A stretch of DNA of 32,574 nt, taken from the NCBI GenBank assembly GCA_963615055.1, contig CAVEFO010000017.1, positions 1 to 32,574 on the forward strand, written 5' to 3'. Below are positions 1 to 7,449 of this stretch, in pieces. The notes beneath the pieces are model-generated. The model was not told the origin of the DNA, made no database searches, and worked only from the letters and a program-made list of their open reading frames with translations. Within the stretch, counting starts at the first letter, position 1. Every line of letters starts with the position of its first letter. This DNA is from UBA1822 sp963615055. GTDB taxonomy: Bacteria; Bacillota; Negativicutes; Veillonellales; Dialisteraceae. A program made the translations under genes and the position numbers.

Positions 1-5
1 AAGAA

Positions 6-40
6 AGTTAGCAGTTAGCAATGAGCAGTGAGCAGTTCAG
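6..40. repeat. 7-bp tandem repeat array A
   Basis: Five contiguous heptamers are visible: AGTTAGC, AGTTAGC, AATGAGC, AGTGAGC and AGTTCAG. They share an RGT..GC skeleton with strict 7-bp phasing. The array lies in gene-free DNA at the window edge, so its left border is not known. It belongs to the same loose family as the arrays at 279, 5672, 7076, 10437, 13084, 13721 and 13802. Confidence 0.8.
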
Positions 41-71
41 GTGTCGCTTCGCGACGATTTTAAAATGCGGC
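41..71. repeat. Interspersed direct repeat, copy 1
   Basis: This stretch begins GTGTCGCTTCGCG, continues through CGATTTTAAAATGCGGC, and recurs with small changes at 211-243. The nearby ten-base AGGCCGCCAC is also duplicated, at 75-84 and 166-175. The start to 441 holds no gene that I can support. It also contains two small hairpins, CCCTC/GAGGG at 92-109 and GCCCC/GGGGC at 111-123. It looks like repeat-derived intergenic DNA. Confidence 0.6.
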
Positions 72-210
72 CGCAGGCCGCCACCTATCAGCCCTCCTTT
101 GAAAGAGGGTGCCCCGTAGGGGCGGGAGATAGACGGCACTATGTGAGAGAAAAGTTTTTTATAGAAGGCCGCCACATCTAAGACCTTTTTCGATAAAGAG
201 GGCTTAAGTT

Positions 211-243
211 GTGGCGCTTCGCGCGATTTTTATAAAATGCGGC
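211..243. repeat. Interspersed direct repeat, copy 2
   Basis: Second copy of the element at 41-71, reading GTGGCGCTTCGCG then CGATTTTTATAAAATGCGGC. It differs by a substitution, a one-base deletion in the GCGACG part and a small insertion in the A/T part. The two copies are in the same orientation, 170 bp apart. Confidence 0.6.
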
Positions 244-278
244 GTGAGAAGCGTCGCGTTTCATGGAATGTGACGGAC

Positions 279-339
279 GGTCAACGGTCAACGGTGATCG
301 GTGAGGTGATCGGTGAGCGGTGAGCGGACGACGGATGAC
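279..339. repeat. 7-bp tandem repeat array B
   Basis: The units in order are GGTCAAC, GGTCAAC, GGTGATC, two 6-bp units (GGTGAG, GTGATC), GGTGAGC, GGTGAGC, GGACGAC and GGATGAC. Phasing is 7 bp except for the two shortened units. The array ends about 30 bp upstream of the A/T-rich promoter-like sequence of the efflux operon. Confidence 0.8.
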
Positions 340-370
340 GGGAAAGGAGGCGCTTTTCTGGGATTTGGTA

Positions 371-376
371 TATAAT
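371..376 (+). promoter_or_regulatory. Possible -10 box for the RND efflux operon
   Basis: A TATAAT hexamer (inside TATATAAT) lies 66 bp upstream of the adaptor start. No convincing -35 hexamer sits 16-18 bp before it, because that position falls in the G-rich end of the repeat region. This is a candidate only. Confidence 0.4.
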
Positions 377-441
377 AGAAAAAATACGTCGGAAGAGACG
401 GGATGTTTCTGATTTTTATGTTGATTCGCGGAGGGTGAGCG

Positions 442-1659
442 ATGGGCTGGGACGGGAAGCAAAGGAAATATGCGATGGCGGCCGTTCTGCTGCTCTTGAC
501 CATGGCCGCGATTTATTTTTATACGCATCGAAATGTCGGAGGGGGAAATTTGCCGCCGGCGGCGCCGCTTGTGCGGGTGGAGAAAATGGTGATGCGGGAT
601 ATGAAGAAACGTGTCGTGCTGTCCGGTGAGACGGTGGCGCGGGCGTCGGTGGATATTTCTCCCAAGTATGCCGGGCGGATTGCGTCTGTCGAGGTCGAGC
701 TGGGGGATGTCGTCGCGGCCGGGGAGGTTTTGATCCGGCAGGACGCGCGGGACGTGTCCGTTTCCATTTTGCAAAATCATGCGCAGCGTGCGGAGGCGTC
801 GGCGGAGGCGGTCGCGGCGCGGGCGACGTTCGGGGCGGATACGGCGAAGGCGCGGACGAATTTCGAGACGGCGAAAGCGACGTATGAGCGCTATCAGACG
901 TTGTACGAGGCGGGCGCGGTGGCGCTGCAGGAGCGGGATGAAAAGTATCGTGCGATGACGGAGGCGGGCGCGGTGCTGGCGGCTTTGGAGGATCAGGATC
1001 TCGGCGGGGTGTCGGCGACGGTCGCGGCGAAGGAAGCGGCGGCGGCGAAAGCGGCGTACATGGTGGAGGCGCTGGAGCTGGAACGTGAGGATTTGGCGAT
1101 TAAGTCGCCCGTGGCCGGTATCGTCTCGTACCGGAAGGCGGAGGCGGGCGAATGGGCGACGGCGGGCGAGACGCTTTTGACGGTCGTGGATACCGGTCGC
1201 CTGTATCTGGATTGCCTCGTGGCGGAGCAGGATGTTTCTGTTCTTCGTGAGGGCATGGAAACGGATGTATCGCTGGAATCAATCGGAAAGACGGTGAAGG
1301 GGACCGTTTCCTTTGTCGCGCCGGCGCTGGAGAGCGGCTCTCGTGCGTATCGGGTCCGGCTCGTGTTGGCCGAGACGGGGGAGGCGATTCGCGCGGGGCT
1401 TTTCGGGCGTGCCGCGGTGGAGGGTGTGCAGCGCGTGCGGACGATGTACGTGCCGAAGGAAGCGGTTTCCAATGAAAACGGGAAATTGTATGTCTATGTG
1501 ATTTCCGCGGACGGCGTCGCCGAGAAACGGGCGGTCAAAACGGGGCTTTCCAATGATGAGGATGTGGAAATTTTGTCCGGGGTCGCGGCGGGCGAGACGG
1601 TCGCGGTGACGAATGCGGCGCGGCTTTCGGACGGGATCAGGGTCCAAATCGATGGGTAA
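442..1659 (+). CDS. RND efflux periplasmic adaptor (membrane fusion protein)
   Basis: Periplasmic adaptor that would link the inner-membrane RND pump encoded next to an outer-membrane channel. The 405-residue protein starts with an uncleaved-looking anchor (hydrophobic residues about 11-27) and lacks a lipobox cysteine. A biotinyl-lipoyl-like half follows (VSPK-like DISPKYAGRIASVEVELG, about 70-95), then an alanine/glutamate-rich alpha-hairpin (about 110-210). The second lipoyl half (IKSPVAGIVSYRKAEAGEW) and a beta-barrel and membrane-proximal region run to the C-terminus. The start is supported by GGAGGGTG five bases upstream. The stop codon overlaps the start of the permease, so the two are translationally coupled. 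Substrate cannot be told from sequence. No TolC-type channel is in the window. Confidence 0.93.
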   Translation: MGWDGKQRKYAMAAVLLLLTMAAIYFYTHRNVGGGNLPPAAPLVRVEKMVMRDMKKRVVLSGETVARASVDISPKYAGRIASVEVELGDVVAAGEVLIRQDARDVSVSILQNHAQRAEASAEAVAARATFGADTAKARTNFETAKATYERYQTLYEAGAVALQERDEKYRAMTEAGAVLAALEDQDLGGVSATVAAKEAAAAKAAYMVEALELEREDLAIKSPVAGIVSYRKAEAGEWATAGETLLTVVDTGRLYLDCLVAEQDVSVLREGMETDVSLESIGKTVKGTVSFVAPALESGSRAYRVRLVLAETGEAIRAGLFGRAAVEGVQRVRTMYVPKEAVSNENGKLYVYVISADGVAEKRAVKTGLSNDEDVEILSGVAAGETVAVTNAARLSDGIRVQIDG

Positions 1660-4600
1660 GTGGAATCTGACGCGTTATTCGGTGACGCACCCCATCGGGA
1701 TCACGATGATTGTGCTCTTTTTCATCGTGCTGGGGCTGTACAGTTATTGGCGGATCGGGGTCGAGCTGTACCCGAATGTGAATACGCCTTTTGTCGTGGT
1801 GTCGGTCCGCTATGACGGCGCGGATGCCGAGTCAGTCGAGCAGCAGATTACGAAACCGGTGGAGGACGCGCTGTCTTCCGTTTCCGATGTCCGGCATATC
1901 AATTCGCGTTCCCGGACGGGGCGCGCTTTTGTCATGCTCGAATTGTCGTATGATGCTAATGTGGACGCGGCGGCGATCGATGCGGCGCAGAAGGTGAATG
2001 CGATTCGGAGCAGCTTGCCGGAGGATGCGGATGATCCCGTCGTGGAGAAATGGGATATGGACGCGGCGCCGATCATGGATATCGCTGTGATGAGCGCCCA
2101 TCCGCTGGATACGATGTATTCTGTGGCGGAGCATACGTTTAAGAACGAGCTGACGAAGGCGGGCGGCGTCTCTGAGGTGGAGCTTTCGGGCGGGCGCGAT
2201 ACGGAAATCGCGATTCTGGCCGATCGGGATAAATTGGCGCATTACGGGATCGCGATGCGGGACATTGTCGATGCGGTGAAAAATGAAAATCATTTGGCGC
2301 CGGCGGGCTCGTCTTACACGGATCGGCGGCAGACGCAAGTCCGTCTGAATGCGCAATATGCGACGCCGGACGACATTCGCCGCGTGACACTGACGGCGGC
2401 GGACGGCACGCGCATCCCGCTCTCGGCGGTCGCGGAGGTGCGGCGCCAGGACGAGCGCGTGTCCCGCTATGCGCGCATCAATGGCGAGGATGCGATCGGA
2501 ATTTCCATTTATAAAAACAGCGATGCGAATCTCGTGTCCACGGCGGACGGCGTGAAGGAAATTTTGGAGGAGCTGCGGCGCGATTATCCCGATTATCGCT
2601 TTGTCGTGATCGGCGACGATTCGGAGTATGTGCGGACGGCGCTGTCGGGGACGCTGGGGACGCTTGCCGAAGGGCTCGTGACGACGGGGCTCATGCTCTT
2701 TTTCTTCCTGCGCGGCTGGCGGAGTACGGCGTCCGTCATTATCGCGATTCCGGCGTCTCTCATTGCGGCGTTTTTCGCGATGTACATGGCCGGTTTCACG
2801 TTTAACATGATGTCGCTCATGGGGATGACGCTGTGCATTGGGATTTTGGTCGATGATTCGATTGTCGTTTTGGAAAATATCCATAAACATTTGGAGCGTG
2901 GGGAAGATGCCGCGCGTGCCGCGGTGGAAGGGCGGACGGAAATCGGGATGGCGGCGGTGGCAATTACGCTCTGCGATGTCGTCGTGTTTTTGCCGATTGC
3001 GTTCATGAGCAGTCTCACGGGGCAATTTTTCAAGCAATTCGGCCTCACGATTGTCTTCGCGTCGCTGTTTTCCCTTTTTATTTCCTTTACGTTGACGCCG
3101 ATGCTCGCGTCGCGTTTCTTTAAGAACGGGCTCGTCATTCCGGATCGGAAAATTTGGCGCACGGTCGATCGCATCGAGGCGTCGATTCAGCGCGAATATG
3201 AGTATTGGCTGGAGATGGCGTTTTCCCATAAAAAGAAACTGTTCGCTGCGGTCACGGCGCTGTTTCTCCTATTCGTTTCCTTTGTCCCGACGGGCATTAT
3301 CGGCACGGCGTACATGCCGAAGACGGATGAGAGCGGGATGAATGTGATGATTCAGCTGCCGACGGATGCCGGCGTGGAGCGGACGGAAGCGGTGACGCGG
3401 CGGCTGGAGGCGTATATCGGCGCGATGCCCGAAGTCGAAAATTACATGGCGATGGTGGGCGGCGGCAGCGGGGTGAATAGTGCGCGCATCCGCGTGGAGC
3501 TCAAAAATCGGCAGGATCGCAGCCGCAGTATTTGGGAAATCGCCGATGATGTGCGTGCGTTTGCGGCGGCCGAGATCACGGAGGGCGATGTGCGCGTTCG
3601 TGAAGATCAGGCGTCCGTTTCCGGCACAGGCGGCGGTATCGGCACGGGCGGCGGTGAATTTCGCATGGAGCTTCGTGGAAACAATATGGATGAGCTGATT
3701 CGCGCCGCGCAAAATGTCCGGGAAAAGCTGAAGACGGGGCCATACGGGTTGACGGATATCAGCTCGACGTACCAGGAAGGTCTGCCGGAAATCACGCTCA
3801 TTCCCGACCGCGAGCGCCTTCGCCATTACGGCGTCACGGTGAAAGAATTGTATGACACGTTCTCCTCGGCGCTCTCCGGGGCGGGCGCGGGCGTCTTGCC
3901 GAATGATCCGGAAAATGACGGAAACGACACGGATATTCATGTGTATTTCGCCGGCGGGGAGAATTATAAGAAATCGGATTTGGCCGCGGTGCCGCTGCAG
4001 GCAAAAGAGGGGACGGTGCGCCTCGCCGATGTCGCGACGCTTTCCGAGCAGATGGGACCGATCACGATTCATCGTACGGACAAGCAGCGCTCTGTCACGA
4101 TTGGGGCGAATATCGGCGGACGGCCGCTCTCGACGGTTATCGAAGACGTCACGGCGGATTTGCAGAAAATGGAATGGCCGAAGACGGTGAGCTATCGTTT
4201 CGCCGGGCAGGCCGACCGAATGCGGGAAAGCGCGATCGAGCTTCTCTCGGCGCTCTTGATGGGTATGATTTTGGTTTACATGATTTTGTCCGTTCTCTAC
4301 GAATCGGTGAAAACGTCTTTCATCCGGATGTTCTCGCTGCCTTTCGGGCTGATCGGCTCGCTGCTCTTCCTGTTTCTCATGAATGACACCATCAATATTT
4401 ATTCCATGATCGGCATCATCGTCATGGACGGTGTCGTCGCGAAAAACGGGACGCTGCTTTTGGATTACACACTGACGCTCATGCACCGCGACGGAATGCC
4501 GGCCGCGGCCGCTGTCCGAGAAGCGGGGCGGCAGCGCTTGCGCCCGATCCTGATGACGACTTTCACGATGATCGTCGGGATGTTGCCGACGGCCCTCTCC

Positions 4601-4753
4601 CTCACCGCCGGCGCGGAAGTCCGAAGCTCCATGGCCTGGGTCATCATCGGCGGTCTCCTGACGTCCACGCTCTTTACGCTCCTGGTCATTCCGATTATTT
4701 TCCTGTGGTTTGAGGAGAGGAAATGGGGGAGAAACAAGGAACCCGGCCGATGA
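1652..4753 (+). CDS. RND-family efflux permease (HAE1/AcrB type)
   Basis: Proton-driven inner-membrane exporter of 1033 residues, the usual length for the HAE1/AcrB family. The N-terminus (SVTHPIGITMIVLFFIVLGL) is the typical first transmembrane helix. The fourth helix carries the paired aspartates (GILVDDSIVVLENI), and the tenth carries the matching lysine in DGVVAKNGTLLLDY; these form the proton relay in AcrB. Two large periplasmic loops and the second-half TM bundle are intact. I chose ATG 1652 over an in-frame ATG at 1613: 1652 gives the canonical N-terminus and overlaps the adaptor stop by 8 bp, while 1613 lies inside the adaptor frame. Likely drug or metabolite efflux; substrate not predictable. 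Confidence 0.95.
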   Translation: MGKWNLTRYSVTHPIGITMIVLFFIVLGLYSYWRIGVELYPNVNTPFVVVSVRYDGADAESVEQQITKPVEDALSSVSDVRHINSRSRTGRAFVMLELSYDANVDAAAIDAAQKVNAIRSSLPEDADDPVVEKWDMDAAPIMDIAVMSAHPLDTMYSVAEHTFKNELTKAGGVSEVELSGGRDTEIAILADRDKLAHYGIAMRDIVDAVKNENHLAPAGSSYTDRRQTQVRLNAQYATPDDIRRVTLTAADGTRIPLSAVAEVRRQDERVSRYARINGEDAIGISIYKNSDANLVSTADGVKEILEELRRDYPDYRFVVIGDDSEYVRTALSGTLGTLAEGLVTTGLMLFFFLRGWRSTASVIIAIPASLIAAFFAMYMAGFTFNMMSLMGMTLCIGILVDDSIVVLENIHKHLERGEDAARAAVEGRTEIGMAAVAITLCDVVVFLPIAFMSSLTGQFFKQFGLTIVFASLFSLFISFTLTPMLASRFFKNGLVIPDRKIWRTVDRIEASIQREYEYWLEMAFSHKKKLFAAVTALFLLFVSFVPTGIIGTAYMPKTDESGMNVMIQLPTDAGVERTEAVTRRLEAYIGAMPEVENYMAMVGGGSGVNSARIRVELKNRQDRSRSIWEIADDVRAFAAAEITEGDVRVREDQASVSGTGGGIGTGGGEFRMELRGNNMDELIRAAQNVREKLKTGPYGLTDISSTYQEGLPEITLIPDRERLRHYGVTVKELYDTFSSALSGAGAGVLPNDPENDGNDTDIHVYFAGGENYKKSDLAAVPLQAKEGTVRLADVATLSEQMGPITIHRTDKQRSVTIGANIGGRPLSTVIEDVTADLQKMEWPKTVSYRFAGQADRMRESAIELLSALLMGMILVYMILSVLYESVKTSFIRMFSLPFGLIGSLLFLFLMNDTINIYSMIGIIVMDGVVAKNGTLLLDYTLTLMHRDGMPAAAAVREAGRQRLRPILMTTFTMIVGMLPTALSLTAGAEVRSSMAWVIIGGLLTSTLFTLLVIPIIFLWFEERKWGRNKEPGR

Positions 4754-4901
4754 TCTGCTTTCCTTGGCCGGCGTCCGTGATAAAAAACGGAGAGATGAAA
4801 GAGATGAGAGATGAGGGGCGAGGCTGTTTCTTATTTTGCTTTTGTGGCGTTGGATATGAAAATCTTTCTGCTGATAGGGATGGGGAGAGAGAATTCCCGA
4901 A

Positions 4902-4930
4902 TTGACACCATATGCGACACCATTTATAAT
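4902..4930 (+). promoter_or_regulatory. Consensus sigma-A promoter of hicAB with a direct repeat
   Basis: TTGACA (4902-4907) and TATAAT (4925-4930) match consensus perfectly with an ideal 17-bp spacer. GACACCAT occurs twice, at 4904-4911 and 4916-4923, 12 bp apart. One copy overlaps the -35 box and the other ends just before the -10 box. HicB-type antitoxins repress their own promoters through a ribbon-helix-helix or HTH domain, so this pair of repeats is a candidate operator (inference). Confidence 0.85.
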
Positions 4931-4944
4931 AAAAGAGGTTCAAA

Positions 4945-5184
4945 ATGTCGAAATGGGATAAATTGATTGCCAAAATCCGTCAAGTGGATTCCGATGTGCG
5001 ATTTGAGGAATTGAAACGAATCTTGGAGAGTTACGGATATGAAATGCGATCGCCGCGAGGAGGAAGCAGTCATTTTGTCTTTCGGAAAGAGGGGCATTCT
5101 CCGATTACCATTCCCAAGCACAAGCCGATCAAGCGTGTGTACGTGGAAATGGTGCGGCAGATCGTAGAGGAGGAAGAAAGATGA
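4945..5184 (+). CDS. hicA: HicA-type toxin (mRNA interferase)
   Basis: Small double-stranded-RNA-binding-fold ribonuclease expected to cleave mRNA and arrest growth when free of HicB. The protein is 79 residues, typical of HicA. It shows the family pattern of an N-terminal helix with a lysine/arginine-rich face, then G-Y-x(6)-GGSSHFVF with the predicted catalytic histidine at residue 43, then a strand with PITIP-KH and a C-terminal helix. AAGAGG sits 6 bases before the ATG. The last four bases overlap the hicB start (ATGA), so toxin and antitoxin are co-translated. Toxin-first order is the usual one for HicAB. Confidence 0.92.
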   Translation: MSKWDKLIAKIRQVDSDVRFEELKRILESYGYEMRSPRGGSSHFVFRKEGHSPITIPKHKPIKRVYVEMVRQIVEEEER

Positions 5185-5561
5185 AACGGTTGGAAGACTA
5201 TATGAAATTGCCGTATCGGATGGAGATTACGGAAGATACAGAGGAAGGCGGCTATCTGATTTCGTTTCCGGATTTGCCGGGCTGTCTGACTTGCGGCGAT
5301 ACGATCGAGGACGCTCTCTCCGGCGTGGAAGATGCCAAGCGTACTTGGTTTGCGGCGGCGCTGGAAAGCGGATGCGACATTCGAGAGCCGTTTTCTGCCG
5401 AAAAATTTTCCGGACAATTTAAACTGCGTTTGCCGAAAAGTTTGCATCGCAGTCTGGCTGAGCACGCCGCACGAGAGGGCATCAGCATGAATCAATATTG
5501 CGTTTATCTTTTGGCGCAAAATGATGCGATTCAGTCTCATCAGGTAGGGGCGGCGCATTGA
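5181..5561 (+). CDS. hicB: HicB-type antitoxin
   Basis: Antitoxin of 126 residues. The N-terminal part (about 12-65) has the degraded RNase H-like HicB fold with the signature GGYLISFPDLPGCLTCGDT followed by EDALSGVEDA. The C-terminal part (about 77-112, FKLRLPKSLHRSLAEHAARE then ISMNQY) is a ribbon-helix-helix DNA-binding domain, which would let it bind the operon promoter. The start codon overlaps the hicA stop by 4 bp, and the ribosome binding site AGGAGGAA lies inside hicA. No terminator is obvious after it. Confidence 0.92.
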   Translation: MKRLEDYMKLPYRMEITEDTEEGGYLISFPDLPGCLTCGDTIEDALSGVEDAKRTWFAAALESGCDIREPFSAEKFSGQFKLRLPKSLHRSLAEHAAREGISMNQYCVYLLAQNDAIQSHQVGAAH

Positions 5562-5671
5562 ATTTACATTTATAAAAGAACATCGCCGAGCTTTGCAAGG
5601 TGCTCACAGCCGTCTCGTGTGACTACGGTCTCTAGGGCTTCGGTTCATTTGTACAAGGCGATACTGTTTTT

Positions 5672-5718
5672 GGCTAAAAGCTAAAGGCTAATAACTAATA
5701 ACTATCTTGCGCCTGACA
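5672..5718. repeat. 7-bp repeat array C with TTGCGCCTGACA flank
   Basis: Units are GGCTAAA, AGCTAAA, GGCTAAT, AACTAAT and AACTATC (5672-5706), immediately followed by TTGCGCCTGACA (5707-5718). The same arrangement recurs at 7076-7122. The array sits 36 bp before the start codon of the U32 gene, so it is probably in its 5' leader. The preceding 5562-5671 holds no gene; ATCGCC near 5583 and GGCGAT near 5658 could pair and enclose a structured segment. Confidence 0.75.
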
Positions 5719-5754
5719 AAAGGCACATCACGCAACATTTTCAAGGAAACGCAC

Positions 5755-6984
5755 ATGAAAAAGATTGAACTTTTAGCTCCCGCCGGAAATCCGGAAAAAC
5801 TTCGGATGGCGATTCTCTACGGAGCCGATGCCGTCTATTTGGCCGGGAAACGATTCGGGCTTCGCGCATACGGCGGAAATTTTACCGACGAAGAGATGCG
5901 CGAGGCCGTTTCCTTTGCGCACGCACGCGGAAAAAAGGTGTACGTCACGGTGAATGTCATTCCGCGCGAGGAAGATTTGACGGGACTGGATGCATATTTC
6001 CGATTTCTGCAGCATATCGGCGTCGATGCGGCGATCATATCCGATTTGGGCATATTTTCCATCGCCCGAAACGCGGCGCCGCATTTGCCTCTTCATGTAT
6101 CCACGCAGGCGTCTTGCGCCAATAGCGCCGCGGTGGCGGTCTGGAAACAATTGGGTGCCGAGCGCATCGTGCTGGCAAGAGAAGTTTCCATCGCGGAGAT
6201 GGCGGAAATCCGAGGGAAAGTCGATGTCGAGCTCGAATATTTCGTGCACGGCGCGATGTGTATTTCCTGGTCGGGGCGCTGCCTTCTCTCCAATTATTTC
6301 TCAAACGGCACCCGCCAATCCAATCGCGGCGAATGCATCCAAGCCTGTCGTTTCCGTTATCAAGTCGTCGAAGAGACGAGGCCGGGGCAGTATTGGCCGG
6401 TGACGGAGGATGAAAATGGGACATACATTTTCAATTCCAAAGATTTGTGCCTCATCGGAGAGATTCCTGCGCTCATTCGCTCCGGTTGCGAAAGTCTCAA
6501 GATTGAGGGTCGCATGAAAAGCGTGTACTACGTCGCAGCGGTCACGGCGGCGTATCGTCGGGCGATTGACGCGTATTATGAAGAAGGAAACGAGTGGTCA
6601 TGGCGCCCAGAATGGGCAGCGGAGCTGGAGAAAATCTCTCACCGCCCTTATACGACGGGTTTCGCATTGGTAGCGCCGGGAGAAACGGCACAAAATTATG
6701 CGGCGTCGCAGCCGGAGCAACCCTATGATTTTATCGGGCTTGTCCTTGAATCCGAGGCGCGCGGCACGGTGGTCATCGAGCAGCGAAACCGTTTCTTTGC
6801 GGGCGAGACAGTCGAATGTCTCACACCGGCAGGCGATGTCTTTCTCCTTTCGATCGGGAAACTCAAAAATACGGAAGGTGAAGAAATTTTGGCAGCATCG
6901 CACTCCAAGGAACGCGTGACGATGGAAACAGAGCGGGACATTCCGGCACACAGTATGTTGAGACGGAAAGCAGGGAGGCATTAA
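5755..6984 (+). CDS. U32 family protein (TrhP/YegQ-like tRNA hydroxylation protein)
   Basis: Annotated historically as peptidase U32. The better characterised members (TrhP/YegQ, RlhA) act in hydroxylation of tRNA U34 or of 23S rRNA. The N-terminus MKKIELLAPAGNPEKL and YGADAVYLAGKRFGLRA are typical. The U32 signature is complete in EYFVHGAMCISWSGRCLLS, followed by a cysteine-containing NRGECIQACRF stretch that in homologues binds an Fe-S cluster. Length is 409 residues, close to TrhP, with a C-terminal small beta domain. ATG 5755 is chosen because AAGGAA lies 6 bases upstream and the family N-terminus begins there. A TTG-initiated extension to 5707 would run through the repeat flank. Which RNA it modifies is not decidable here. 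Confidence 0.9.
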   Translation: MKKIELLAPAGNPEKLRMAILYGADAVYLAGKRFGLRAYGGNFTDEEMREAVSFAHARGKKVYVTVNVIPREEDLTGLDAYFRFLQHIGVDAAIISDLGIFSIARNAAPHLPLHVSTQASCANSAAVAVWKQLGAERIVLAREVSIAEMAEIRGKVDVELEYFVHGAMCISWSGRCLLSNYFSNGTRQSNRGECIQACRFRYQVVEETRPGQYWPVTEDENGTYIFNSKDLCLIGEIPALIRSGCESLKIEGRMKSVYYVAAVTAAYRRAIDAYYEEGNEWSWRPEWAAELEKISHRPYTTGFALVAPGETAQNYAASQPEQPYDFIGLVLESEARGTVVIEQRNRFFAGETVECLTPAGDVFLLSIGKLKNTEGEEILAASHSKERVTMETERDIPAHSMLRRKAGRH

Positions 6985-7075
6985 CCATGAGTCGTGCAGA
7001 TGTCGCCTTCGGCGATATAAAGTCTGTCGTCTGATTGTCTATTGCCTGACGCCTCCATCTCCATGAGATGCCAAA

Positions 7076-7122
7076 ATCTAACAGCAAACAGCTAACGGCT
7101 GATAACAATCTTGCGCCCGACA
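7076..7122. repeat. 7-bp repeat array D with TTGCGCCCGACA flank
   Basis: Units are ATCTAAC, AGCAAAC, AGCTAAC, GGCTGAT and AACAATC (7076-7110), followed directly by TTGCGCCCGACA (7111-7122). This matches the array and flank at 5672-5718 in layout, number of units and 3' sequence. It lies between the U32 gene and the DUF4911 gene. The rest of 6985-7075 shows only a small hairpin (TCGCC TTC GGCGA around 7003-7015). Confidence 0.75.
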
Positions 7123-7170
7123 CACAAAGACAAGCTAAATATTTTATATTTTCAAATCGAGGAGTGTAAA

Positions 7171-7395
7171 ATGGAACCGGACAGTGTATACATCGAGCTT
7201 GATCCGCATGACGTGAATTTTGTGAATCGAATCTTGGAAAGTTATGAATACTTAGGAACGCTGACGACAATCGATCCGACGCGGGCACTGTGCTGCATTC
7301 ACAGTACGGCGGATACGAAAGGAGAAGTCGTAGCGCTTCTCGGCACCTTGGATGTATCGGTTCGGATTGTCTCCGAAGAGGAATCGGCACCGTGA
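7171..7395 (+). CDS. DUF4911-like small protein
   Basis: A 74-residue acidic protein, MEPDSVYIELDPHDVNFVNRILESYEYLG then a second short alpha/beta segment ending ALLGTLDVSVRIVSEEESAP. I recognise it as the DUF4911 type, small proteins of unknown function that in my recollection often follow a U32 gene in Negativicutes. It has no signal peptide or membrane segment and resembles a compact beta-alpha-beta fold. The start is fixed by GAGGAG six bases before ATG 7171; an upstream extension would cross the repeat element. The two cysteines (CC at about residue 36) are adjacent. Function unknown; a partner role to the U32 protein is inference. Confidence 0.82.
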   Translation: MEPDSVYIELDPHDVNFVNRILESYEYLGTLTTIDPTRALCCIHSTADTKGEVVALLGTLDVSVRIVSEEESAP

Positions 7396-7407
7396 GGTGC
7401 TTTTTTT
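7387..7407 (+). terminator. Rho-independent terminator overlapping a stop codon
   Basis: GCACC (7387-7391) pairs with GGTGC (7396-7400) around a GTGA loop, followed by seven T residues. The stop codon TGA of the preceding gene lies in the loop. The stem is only 5 bp, so efficiency is uncertain. Confidence 0.65.
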
Positions 7408-7408
7408 A

Positions 7409-7417
7409 TGTTACAAT
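7409..7417 (+). promoter_or_regulatory. Extended -10 promoter candidate for the pseudouridine synthase gene
   Basis: TG-T-TACAAT (TACAAT at 7412-7417) forms an extended -10 element directly after the terminator T-tract and 32 bp before the next start codon. No good -35 hexamer is seen. Confidence 0.5.
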
Positions 7418-7449
7418 GAAGAAAAAATTTTGCAGGATCGGAGAGACGG

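Noticed and set aside
178..780. Minus-strand open frame across the repeat region and the adaptor gene.
   Set aside because: It overlaps the well-supported adaptor in antisense, and its sequence in the gap is translated heptamer repeat (RSPLT, HRSPH).
4754..4901. Gene or terminator between the efflux operon and hicAB.
   Set aside because: Only short frames without ribosome binding sites are seen, and no stem followed by T residues is convincing.
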